Assembly: GCA_032622095.1 (NCBI GenBank)
Contig: CP136063.1
Coordinates: forward strand, 87,957,980 to 88,021,979
DNA length: 64,000 bases
Direction of reading: 5' to 3'
DNA from: Siphonodentalium dalli
Taxonomy: Eukaryota > Mollusca > Scaphopoda > Gadilida > Siphonodentaliidae
Made by a program: the position numbers and the translations under genes. The notes beneath the pieces were generated by a model. It was not told the DNA's origin, searched no databases, and saw only the letters and a program-made list of their open reading frames with translations. This document shows, one piece after another, positions 47,959 to 56,920 of the stretch (position 1 is its first letter; each line of letters begins with the position of its first letter).

Positions 47959-48061
47959 AAAGAAGAAATTGCCGCAGGTGCCAGAATCCTTGTTGAAGAA
48001 GAGGAAGTTGCATGCTGAACAGAGAGCCAAGCATGCACAAAGATCCCAGATTGCAACTAAG
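47959..48061 (+). CDS. RPL7: RPL7 exon 2
   Basis: 103 nt exon, phase 2 to phase 0, acceptor ccttttcag, donor gtaaaa. Encodes KKKLPQVPESLLKKRKLHAE then QRAKHAQRSQIATK, the basic eukaryote-specific N-terminal extension of uL30. The apparent longer open frame continuing past 48061 is intron sequence. Confidence 0.95.
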
Positions 48062-48111
48062 GTAAAACTTGTCAACAATCCTATTGCTGATCCAAGAACT
48101 ACATGGCACCA

Positions 48112-49349
48112 GGGTGTCATAGATGTACATAGTCCAAGTCTTCTTGTACTAAAACCAGCTAAGATATTGGGATGGCGATGCTGCCGTTTAGTCCAAGACC
48201 GCCCTATATGCTCGCTTATGACACGGCTTAAGCGTTAGTGACCCGCTCAAATAAAACCACAATTATATGAAATAAAATATCACAATTGCGACAATAAACG
48301 GATATTTTCCGCAGAAGACATGCTATTTTATCTGAAACCCACATCAGTTGTGAATTTAAAACGGTAATTTAATGCGAAAAGAGACATTTACCTCAATGTT
48401 TACAATTTTTTTAAAGTATGCGAACTCGGTTGACCTCGCGAACTGTGTTCGGCATTTTCCGTTGAAAATATTCCGTAGATTTTGGACAACAACGCAAATT
48501 ACGATGAATTCTCCATTGTAATCGTAATTATGTGTGTCAATAAATAAAATAATAAATAGATTAATTAAACATTGGAGATATAAATGTAATACACTAAATA
48601 AATGAACCTTAAGTTTGAAAAGTCCCACTAAAACGGAAGAACTATATTTCGAAACTGTGATTCGGTTCTCCGATTATTTTATCAACACAGATGTCAAAAT
48701 GCACACCACACGCATGGCAAGTCAGACACAAGAGATCTAATTTGCTCCAATTTTGACAAGTTGCTTGCGATAATTGTCAACAAAACTACCGTTCTGATCC
48801 TCCATTATGTCATTAAGTTTTTAGTGCTGGAATTGTTCTGAAAGCACATAGAAAACTGGACTTTCGGGCGATCGGTTTCGCCATTTTTGTTCGGAAAACC
48901 CGCGCTATATATAGAAACGGAAAGTAGAATTCCCAGAACAAACAGCGGATTATGCCGAACTTATTCGGACCACTTCGGCTTTCGGTTAAAACGTAAACAA
49001 ACAGAGAAACAAATCGATGTTTGTGGCAATCAACCGGAATATTCTATGTGTAATTTAACATTAAAGTTAGATTATTATACACCATTATGACCATTAGATG
49101 TAAGCCTTTCCGATGTATATAGCATCATGTATTGATTTGATAGGTAAATCGAGTAAAATACACCACAAATTCCCGCCACAGATCGTGGGCGTAACTCATG
49201 TGGTAGGATTGGTATGCAAGCGGGCTTGGACTAAACGCCAGCATCGCCATCCCAATATCTTAGCTGGTTTTAGTACAAGAAGACTTGGACTAAGATGTAC
49301 ATTGTACAATGTACAGATGTACATTGTACAATGTACATCTATGACACCC
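48112..49349. mobile_element. Inverted-repeat element H
   Basis: Inverted ends GGGTGTCATAGATGTACAT and complement, followed inward by AGTCCAAGTCTTCTTGTACT, AAAACCAGCTAAGATATTGG and GATGGCGATGCTGCCG on the left, mirrored on the right from 49225. The right end carries a duplicated palindrome GTACATTGTACAATGTAC. Diverged copy at 8366-8706. No transposase. Confidence 0.85.
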
Positions 49350-49477
49350 GCATAAAAACAATGATGGTGCTGGGTGGTATGTTTTACATAGTACATAACT
49401 AGGCTTAATTAAACCAGCAATTGAGTACTATCAGATTTGAGTGCCATATGATTTCCTGTATCATTGAAACTGTATTT

Positions 49478-49501
49478 CCCCCCCCCCCCCCCCCCCCCCC
49501 C
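49478..49501 (+). repeat. Poly-C run (24 nt)
   Basis: Uninterrupted C run in RPL7 intron 2. Confidence 0.85.
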
Positions 49502-50051
49502 AAGGCCAAAATTAATTGAGGTTCAGGAGAGGTGATTCCTCATTGAGTTGACAGGTTTCGTGTGGATGTATTGTGTTATTACAGTTTACAAATATTATCA
49601 CAAATAATCTCATCTCAATCTTGAAGAAGACATGAAACTGCATATGTCAAAGTAAAACAAAATAAAACAGCAAAATTTTAAGCCTACCGACCTACCATTC
49701 TTAAGGTTTACTAACTTGTAAACCGAACCAGACAATTTTGTTTTCTTGGGTCCAAAGAATTCATCAGAAACATTTAGAGCTGCTAAATTCTGATTTGGTA
49801 TGTAGATCCCAATGTTCACATAGATTTGACGAGTTGGATTTTGTAATCATATTTTCAAAGGTACGAGGCACAGTTTTAGTGGAATACATCACATCTTTCT
49901 TTCACTGTCCTTCAAGTTTGTGGACTTACATTGTGAGTCATCCTTGCGTACTTGTCTTGAGGGCTGATTGAAATGCTACCTTCGACAATCTTGTATATTT
50001 ATTATATTTAGGATATAAATGTTACACTGGCGAGTATATATTACTTTCCAG

Positions 50052-50218
50052 AAACACAAGGAAAAGCGTCGTGAAATCTTCAAGAGGGCTGAAAAATATG
50101 TGAAAGAATACAGAATGAAGGAAAGGGATGAAATCCGACTCGGACGTCAGGCTAGAAAAACTGGAAATTTCTTTGTGCCACCACAAGCAAAAGTCGCTTT
50201 TGTTATGAGAATCCGAGG
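50052..50218 (+). CDS. RPL7: RPL7 exon 3
   Basis: 167 nt exon, phase 0 to phase 2, acceptor ttactttccag, donor gtatgt. Encodes [40 protein letters not shown] and [16 protein letters not shown]. These match the uL30 N-terminal extension and first beta strand (human ...[23 protein letters not shown]). Confidence 0.97.
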
Positions 50219-51284
50219 GTATGTTGTAACTATTTTTTATGTACCACAGGCTTCGCATTTTGAGAATGGCATGGGCCATGGGGGTCTAATAAAAAGGACT
50301 TGTGTTTCCAATGACAGGGCCAACGGGGCAGTCGGGGATGAATTTCATATTAAATATAAACATAAAAATGGCGTATTCTTGTTAAAAAAAAACCCACCCC
50401 ACTATTGCTTAATGTTGCTTAATTTTCCGAACTGATCCAATAAGACTGATGCAATATAAGGCCTAAAAAAAATCTTTGTCTCCACTAACCCGACTTAACC
50501 TTTTTTTGAACTGCTGAGTCTGCATCAGGCTCCAAGTTTTCAAAATAGGTGCTTGATTCATGCGCTTTGCTTGATAATTGTCTTTTTAGTGTATATTTGG
50601 ACACAAACTACATTGCAGCAGTCAATTGATAAAATTAATTTGGAACTTTCCATGTACTGTTTCCTAACTCTTTCTGCATGTTTGGTACAGTGTTTACACC
50701 AAACTTTTGTTATGAGGGTTTTTCCATTGTTGTATTCAGTTTCGTAACCAAAACTCTGGTGGAATGACCAATTGAGGAATGTTGATAATAAAACCATGTT
50801 TTCGAAATGATCAAATCAGACATCGGAAGTACAAAAATTAATTCCTGAATAAACTCTACTCAATGAAACTGGTGCTTCGATTGGGTGAAAAACTTCAAGT
50901 TTGTTATCTAGCTGCTATTATCCTATGAAATGAATCATTCAATACACCTTTGGCTGCCGGGGTGTGTTCGATTGCCTGATCGTGTTATTAGAACTGTATG
51001 TGAATGGTGAATGCAAATGTCAGATGAACAGCGCAACTATTTTTGCTCAAGAAACTGTAAATGCGAGCGCTCGGGGTGCGAATGCAATCATGTCCATTTT
51101 ATGTAAAGGACTGATGCAGGATTGCAGGCCCTCAATATCCTCACTAAATTTATTCTAGGCTGAAATTTTTTTTGAAATGAAGACACAATTGTAAAGAATT
51201 TGTTGGACATATTGCTGGCAATAGATGAGAATCTTTTATTAAAATTCCCTGCATAGATTGGATTTATCATATTCTACATTTCAG
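50219..51284 (+). other. RPL7 intron 3
   Basis: 1.07 kb intron with a family F end fragment (AAGGCCTAAAAAAAATC at 50459). No box C/D or H/ACA RNA was recognised. Confidence 0.8.
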
Positions 51285-51422
51285 TATCAACGGAGTCCAC
51301 CCCAAACCCAGAAAGGTGATGCAGCTCTTGAGGTTAAGGCAGATAAACAATGGCGTTTTCATCAAGTTGAACAAGGCTACCATTAACATGTTGAGAATTG
51401 CTGAGCCCTTCATCACATGGGG
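51285..51422 (+). CDS. RPL7: RPL7 exon 4
   Basis: 138 nt exon, phase 2 to phase 2, acceptor catttcag, donor gtgaga. Encodes [40 protein letters not shown] and PFITWG, the core of the uL30 fold (human [46 protein letters not shown]). The frame is not the longest open frame in the region, so the exon is easy to miss. Confidence 0.97.
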
Positions 51423-51933
51423 GTGAGAATTTGATTCAAATGCATGTTAGATTTTAATGCTCTGCAGTTGCAAAAAATTGTAGTATGTATGTGTATCAGA
51501 TGATGTAAATATTTGCATTGCCATCAAAGTACAGTTCTTTTCAATTTATCACTTCCAAATGACAATTTTTCAGCTAATTATTAGGATCTTCATACTGAAA
51601 TCGATCATCTTCAATTTTAGACATGAACAATGGGTTACTTTTGGTGTTGGAACATAGTATGTATTGATCCCTTGGTGCTATCAAATATAGTCCCTGACAT
51701 TACTATAAAACCTTGTGACTTTCATGGAAATAAACATACCAAAATTTGTCCACATAATAGCTGTCAATTATTAAAGCAAAATATACTGCAAATGAAATGT
51801 GGATGTTGCATCTTTAAGAAATGTAATCCAATCCTAAGCCTAAATGAACATTTCCCACCTTTCACTCTTGTAAATGTTTCAATTAATACTGGACATCCAG
51901 AGAATTAAGATGTATAATTTATACCAAGCATAA

Positions 51934-52062
51934 GCATGCCTGTATCGCCAGCAGACTGAATGAAAATCATTCTTGTCTTCCTCAGGCATGCAACATAAAT
52001 TTATAGAAGACAGTTTGATCACTCAGACTATGTCTGGTGTGAATTAGGGTCTTCTTACAGTA
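51934..52062 (+). ncRNA. Box H/ACA snoRNA, copy 1 (diverged)
   Basis: Predicted nucleolar guide RNA for pseudouridylation, processed from the RPL7 intron. Hairpin 1: basal stem GCATGCCTG/CAGGCATGC, pocket strands TATCGCCAGC and TCCT, apical stem. The hinge H box is ACATAA. Hairpin 2: basal stem AGAAGAC/GTCTTCT, pocket strands AGTTTGAT and AATTAGG, apical stem CAGAC/GTCTG. The ACA box is at 52057-52059, 3 nt from the end. Upper stem to H box is 14 nt and to ACA 15 nt, the usual 14-16 nt rule. In this copy the inner pair is AGAC/GTCT where other copies have TGAC/GTCA, a compensatory change that supports the fold. Confidence 0.85.
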
Positions 52063-52598
52063 CATCATCACAAAATATATAGCGTGTATGTTGCTAGGAA
52101 TCTACAATTCATATAACTTTACTGATATTTGTATTGATGTGCAAAGTTCCTGGATTTAGAAGCAAGCACCATGCCGATGTATGTTTGATAACTCGGTATG
52201 ACTCAATCAGCAATAAATAATCTACATTTACATGGATGCAAAATATTATATAATATTAAAAGATACTTTTGTGAATAAACCTCTTGCGCTATATCAAAGT
52301 TCTGGTCTTTGTATTCTTAATTTAAAACAATGCAATGCAATTAGAAGCTAGTGCTTCTCAAGTATTAACAAATAACAATCCATAAAATAGACAATAATGT
52401 CCTTGGAATTAGGAGATCATTATAGTTGTCTGAAAAATGGATTGAAGGATATTATTACTTTGACACACAAATACTTGAACCCATAGTAATACTCACTAGT
52501 GTGGTAGTGCACGTAGCTATTTTTGAAGTGCAAACAAAACATGGTTGTAGTAGCTTTTAAAATGGCAATCAAGTCACTGTTAATTTGATGAAGTGTAA

Positions 52599-52727
52599 GC
52601 ATGTCTGTATCGCCAGCTGACAGAATGAAAAACATTCTAGTCATCCTCAGGCATGCAACATAAATTTAGAGAAGACAGTTTGATCACTCAGACAATGTCT
52701 GATGTGAATTAGGGTCTTCTTACACTA
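52599..52727 (+). ncRNA. Box H/ACA snoRNA, copy 2
   Basis: Same fold as copy 1. The basal stem reads GCATGTCTG, turning one pair into G-U. The loop of hairpin 2 has CAA instead of CCA. Both guide pockets are unchanged; perfect AGAAGAC/GTCTTCT stem. Confidence 0.85.
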
Positions 52728-52863
52728 AATACATTAGATTTACATTGCTATGCGAAACAAAAAAAAGTTATTTTACTCTCTACTCGGCAATGTTTTAATG
52801 CAGATGTTCATCATTTAAATCGTGAAAGTTTCCTAATATGAGAATTATGTTGATGAAGAGTAA

Positions 52864-52995
52864 GCATGCCTGTATCGCCAGCTGACAGAATGAAAAACAT
52901 TCTAGTCATCCTCAGGCATGCAACATAAATTTAGAGAAGACAGTTTGATCACTCAGACATGTCTGATGTGAATTACTAAGGGTCTTTTTACACTA
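52864..52995 (+). ncRNA. Box H/ACA snoRNA, copy 3 (3' pocket altered)
   Basis: 132 nt. The right strand of the 3' pocket has a 4 nt insertion (AATTACTAAGGG instead of AATTAGGG) and the hairpin 2 loop lacks one C. The pocket-to-ACA spacing becomes ~19 nt, so its 3' guide is probably impaired; the 5' hairpin is intact. Confidence 0.75.
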
Positions 52996-53129
52996 AATAC
53001 ATTAGATTTACATTGCTATGCGAAACAAAAAAAAGTTATTTTACTCTACTCGGCAATGTTTTAATGCAAATGTTCATCATTTAAATCGTGAAAGTTTCCT
53101 AATATGAGAATTATGTTGATGAAGAGTAA

Positions 53130-53258
53130 GCATGCCTGTATCGCCAGCTGACAGAATGAAAAACATTCTAGTCATCCTCAGGCATGCAACATAAATTTAG
53201 AGAAGACAGTTTGATCACTCAGACCATGTCTGATGTGAATTAGGGTCTTTTTACACTA
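53130..53258 (+). ncRNA. Box H/ACA snoRNA, copy 4
   Basis: Standard central-block version: TGAC/GTCA inner stem, ACATAA H box, hairpin 2 basal stem AGAAGAC/GTCTTTT (one G-U pair), ACA then CTA. Confidence 0.87.
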
Positions 53259-53394
53259 AATACATTAGATTTACATTGCTATGCGAAACAAAAAAAAGTT
53301 ATTTTACTCTCTACTCGGCAATGTTTTAATGCAGATGTTCATCATTTAAATCGTGAAAGTTTCCTAATATGAGAATTATGTTGATGAAGAGTAA

Positions 53395-53523
53395 GCATGC
53401 CTGTATCGCCAGCTGACAGAATGAAAAACATTCTAGTCATCCTCAGGCATGCAACATAAATTTAGAGAAGACAGTTTGATCACTCAGACCATGTCTGATG
53501 TGAATTAGGGTCTTTTTACACTA
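53395..53523 (+). ncRNA. Box H/ACA snoRNA, copy 5
   Basis: Identical by eye to copy 4 across the 129 nt RNA; the following spacer has CTCTGCAATGTTTAATGC. Confidence 0.87.
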
Positions 53524-53658
53524 AATACATTAGATTTACATTGCTATGCGAAACAAAAAAAAGTTATTTTACTCTCTACTCTGCAATGTTTAATGCAGAT
53601 GTTCATCATTTAAATCGTGAAAGTTTCCTAATATGAGAATTATGTTGATGAAGAGTAA

Positions 53659-53787
53659 GCATGCCTGTATCGCCAGCTGACAGAATGAAAAACATTCTAG
53701 TCATCCTCAGGCATGCAACATAAATTTAGAGAAGACAGTTTGATCACTCAGACCATGTCTGATGTGAATTAGGGTCTTTTTACACTA
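53659..53787 (+). ncRNA. Box H/ACA snoRNA, copy 6
   Basis: Standard version; spacer variant ACATTTGATTTAC follows. Confidence 0.87.
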
Positions 53788-53923
53788 AATACATTTGATT
53801 TACATTGCTATGCGAAACAAAAAAAAGTTATTTTACTCTCTACTCTGCAATGTTTTAATGCAGATGTTCATCATTTAAATCGTGAAAGTTTCCTAATATG
53901 AGAATTATGTTGATGAAGAGTAA

Positions 53924-54052
53924 GCATGCCTGTATCGCCAGCTGACAGAATGAAAAACATTCTAGTCATCCTCAGGCATGCAACATAAATTTAGAGAAGA
54001 CAGTTTGATCACTCAGACCATGTCTGATGTGAATTAGGGTCTTTTTACACTA
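53924..54052 (+). ncRNA. Box H/ACA snoRNA, copy 7
   Basis: Standard version; the spacer has GAAACCAAAAAAAG instead of GAAACAAAAAAAAG. Confidence 0.87.
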
Positions 54053-54187
54053 AATACATTAGATTTACATTGCTATGCGAAACCAAAAAAAGTTATTTTA
54101 CTCTCTACTCTGCAATGTTTAATGCAGATGTTCATCATTTAAATCGTGAAAGTTTCCTAATATGAGAATTATGTTGATGAAGAGTAA

Positions 54188-54316
54188 GCATGCCTGTATC
54201 GCCAGCTGACAGAATGAAAAACATTCTAGTCATCCTCAGGCATGCAACATAAATTTAGAGAAGACAGTTTGATCACTCAGACCATGTCTGATGTGAATTA
54301 GGGTCTTTTTACACTA
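54188..54316 (+). ncRNA. Box H/ACA snoRNA, copy 8
   Basis: Standard version; spacer variant ACATTTGATTTAC as after copies 6 and 11. Confidence 0.87.
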
Positions 54317-54452
54317 AATACATTTGATTTACATTGCTATGCGAAACAAAAAAAAGTTATTTTACTCTCTACTCGGCAATGTTTTAATGCAGATGTTCAT
54401 CATTTAAATCGTGAAAGTTTCCTAATATGAGAATTATGTTGATGAAGAGTAA

Positions 54453-54581
54453 GCATGCCTGTATCGCCAGCTGACAGAATGAAAAACATTCTAGTCATCC
54501 TCAGGCATGCAACATAAATTTAGAGAAGACAGTTTGATCACTCAGACCATGTCTGATGTGAATTAGGGTCTTTTTACACTA
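54453..54581 (+). ncRNA. Box H/ACA snoRNA, copy 9
   Basis: Standard version; the spacer after it has a private TATGATAATT change. Confidence 0.87.
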
Positions 54582-54717
54582 AATACATTAGATTTACATT
54601 GCTATGCGAAACAAAAAAAAGTTATTTTACTCTCTACTCGGCAATGTTTTAATGCAGATGTTCATCATTTAAATCGTGAAAGTTTCCTAATATGATAATT
54701 ATGTTGATGAAGAGTAA

Positions 54718-54846
54718 GCATGCCTGTATCGCCAGCTGACAGAATGAAAAACATTCTAGTCATCCTCAGGCATGCAACATAAATTTAGAGAAGACAGTTT
54801 GATCACTCAGACCATGTCTGATGTGAATTAGGGTCTTTTTACACTA
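54718..54846 (+). ncRNA. Box H/ACA snoRNA, copy 10
   Basis: Standard version; spacer type as after copy 5. Confidence 0.87.
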
Positions 54847-54981
54847 AATACATTAGATTTACATTGCTATGCGAAACAAAAAAAAGTTATTTTACTCTCT
54901 ACTCTGCAATGTTTAATGCAGATGTTCATCATTTAAATCGTGAAAGTTTCCTAATATGAGAATTATGTTGATGAAGAGTAA

Positions 54982-55110
54982 GCATGCCTGTATCGCCAGC
55001 TGACAGAATGAAAAACATTCTAGTCATCCTCAGGCATGCAACATAAATTTAGAGAAGACAGTTTGATCACTCAGACCATGTCTGATGTGAATTAGGGTCT
55101 TTTTACACTA
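54982..55110 (+). ncRNA. Box H/ACA snoRNA, copy 11
   Basis: Standard version; spacer variant ACATTTGATTTAC. Confidence 0.87.
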
Positions 55111-55245
55111 AATACATTTGATTTACATTGCTATGCGAAACAAAAAAAGTTATTTTACTCTCTACTCGGCAATGTTTTAATGCAGATGTTCATCATTTAA
55201 ATCGTGAAAGTTTCCTAATATGAGAATTATGTTGATGAAGAGTAA

Positions 55246-55374
55246 GCATGCCTGTATCGCCAGCTGACAGAATGAAAAACATTCTAGTCATCCTCAGGCA
55301 TGCAACATAAATTTAGAGAAGACAGTTTGATCACTCAGACCATGTCTGATGTGAATTAGGGTCTTTTTACACTA
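55246..55374 (+). ncRNA. Box H/ACA snoRNA, copy 12
   Basis: Standard version; the spacer has TTTACTCTACTCGG (lacks one CT) as after copies 3 and 14. Confidence 0.87.
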
Positions 55375-55508
55375 AATACATTAGATTTACATTGCTATGC
55401 GAAACAAAAAAAAGTTATTTTACTCTACTCGGCAATGTTTTAATGCAGATGTTCATCATTTAAATCGTGAAAGTTTCCTAATATGAGAATTATGTTGATG
55501 AAGAGTAA

Positions 55509-55643
55509 GCATGCCTGTATCGCCAGCTGACAGAATAAAAAACAAAAACATTCTAGTCATCCTCAGGCATGCAACATAAATTTAGAGAAGACAGTTTGAT
55601 CACTCAGACCATGTCTGATGTGAATTAGGGTCTTCTTACACTA
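55509..55643 (+). ncRNA. Box H/ACA snoRNA, copy 13 (135 nt)
   Basis: Apical loop of hairpin 1 enlarged (AGAATAAAAAACAAAAACATTCT), guides unchanged, perfect AGAAGAC/GTCTTCT stem. Same form as copies 15 and 20. Confidence 0.83.
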
Positions 55644-55775
55644 AAATAGATTTACATTGCTATGCGAAACAAAAAAAACTTATTTTACTCTCTACTCTGC
55701 AATGTTTTAATGCAGATGTTCATCATTAAATCGTGGAAAGTTTCCTAATATGAGAATTATGTTGATGAAGAGTAA

Positions 55776-55904
55776 GCATGCCTGTATCGCCAGCTGACAG
55801 AATGAAAAACATTCTAGTCATCCTCAGGCATGCAACATAAATTTAGAGAAGACAGTTTGATCACTCAGACCATGTCTGATGTGAATTAGGGTCTTTTTAC
55901 ACTA
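55776..55904 (+). ncRNA. Box H/ACA snoRNA, copy 14
   Basis: Standard version, second half of the dimer repeated as copies 15-16. Confidence 0.87.
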
Positions 55905-56038
55905 AATACATTAGATTTACATTGCTATGCGAAACAAAAAAAAGTTATTTTACTCTACTCGGCAATGTTTTAATGCAGATGTTCATCATTTAAATCGTGA
56001 AAGTTTCCTAATATGAGAATTATGTTGATGAAGAGTAA

Positions 56039-56173
56039 GCATGCCTGTATCGCCAGCTGACAGAATAAAAAACAAAAACATTCTAGTCATCCTCAGGCAT
56101 GCAACATAAATTTAGAGAAGACAGTTTGATCACTCAGACCATGTCTGATGTGAATTAGGGTCTTCTTACACTA
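56039..56173 (+). ncRNA. Box H/ACA snoRNA, copy 15 (135 nt)
   Basis: Same loop insertion as copy 13; flanking spacers also match those of copy 13 (ACTAAAATAGATTTAC and CATCATAAAATCGTGG). Confidence 0.83.
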
Positions 56174-56305
56174 AAATAGATTTACATTGCTATGCGAAAC
56201 AAAAAAAACTTATTTTACTCTCTACTCTGCAATGTTTTAATGCAGATGTTCATCATAAAATCGTGGAAAGTTTCCTAATATGAGAATTATGTTGATGAAG
56301 AGTAA

Positions 56306-56434
56306 GCATGCCTGTATCGCCAGCTGACAGAATGAAAAACATTCTAGTCATCCTCAGGCATGCAACATAAATTTAGAGAAGACAGTTTGATCACTCAGAC
56401 AATGTCTGATGTGAATTAGGGTCTTCTTACACTA
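56306..56434 (+). ncRNA. Box H/ACA snoRNA, copy 16
   Basis: Standard fold with GACAATGTC loop; the last copy before the transposon interruption. Confidence 0.86.
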
Positions 56435-56517
56435 AATAGATTTACATTTCTATGCAGTATGCCTGTGCTGTGCAAAACAAAAATGTTATTTCACTCCTGT
56501 TTTGCATGGTTTTAAAG

Positions 56518-56640
56518 ACATAGTATGTACTTGTTCAGGTGCATGAAACTGATAAGTTAGTATTCAGGTGCTATGACAACTGGAGGAATGTAACATTCTA
56601 CTAACATTGACGAAAATTTGAAGCAAATCCACTGTACCAC
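56518..56640 (-). repeat. Family R repeat fragment between copies 16 and 17
   Basis: The reverse complement matches 27015-27150 and 11345-11490 (TTCTATGGAGT, AATTTTCGTCAATG, TAGTAGAATG-TGCATTCC-like). It breaks the array spacer after copy 16. 56641-56886 is of unknown origin, and array spacer sequence (AAAGTTTCCTAATATGAGAA) resumes at 56886. Confidence 0.75.
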
Positions 56641-56920
56641 TCCATAGAAAACATTGTCAGAACTATGCTCAATTGTAAATATTTACTACTCGATATGGGA
56701 CACATCTATCGACGATATACTGAAGAAAACGAGTTCGCCACCGAGTCACTGCATTGAATTAATATGTAAGAATGATGGTGTGTGTTGTCAATTTGGATAT
56801 TCTATTTGTAAAAGTTACTACTTTGAACAAGATTATTCTCCATTTCTATTTGATCACCATACCGGAGTGTTCCACATCACTTTAAAGTTTCCTAATATGA
56901 GAATTATGTTGATGGATTGT

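Larger units (their letters stand above)
48062..50051 (+). other. RPL7 intron 2
   Basis: 2.0 kb intron, more than half of it an inverted-repeat element (48112-49349). A 24-nt poly-C run lies at 49478-49501. No snoRNA was recognised here. Confidence 0.85.

Noticed and set aside
47942-48238. 98-codon frame starting at ATG 47942 as an RPL7 start or separate gene
   Set aside because: The first codons are the polypyrimidine tract of the exon 2 acceptor, and everything after 48061 is intron and transposon sequence. The RPL7 start is better explained by the 11-nt exon at 37135.
52588-52625. Box C/D snoRNA from TTGATGA before and CTGA inside each array unit
   Set aside because: TGATGA and CTGA are present but no terminal stem joins them and no C'/D' pair lies between; the CTGA belongs to the inner stem of the H/ACA hairpin.
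52590-56440. Regular ~265 bp repeats as a CRISPR array or ordinary satellite
   Set aside because: The host is an animal gene intron, the unit is far too long for CRISPR, and spacers are as similar as repeats. The conserved part has H/ACA boxes and stems with a compensatory change, which a plain satellite would not explain.
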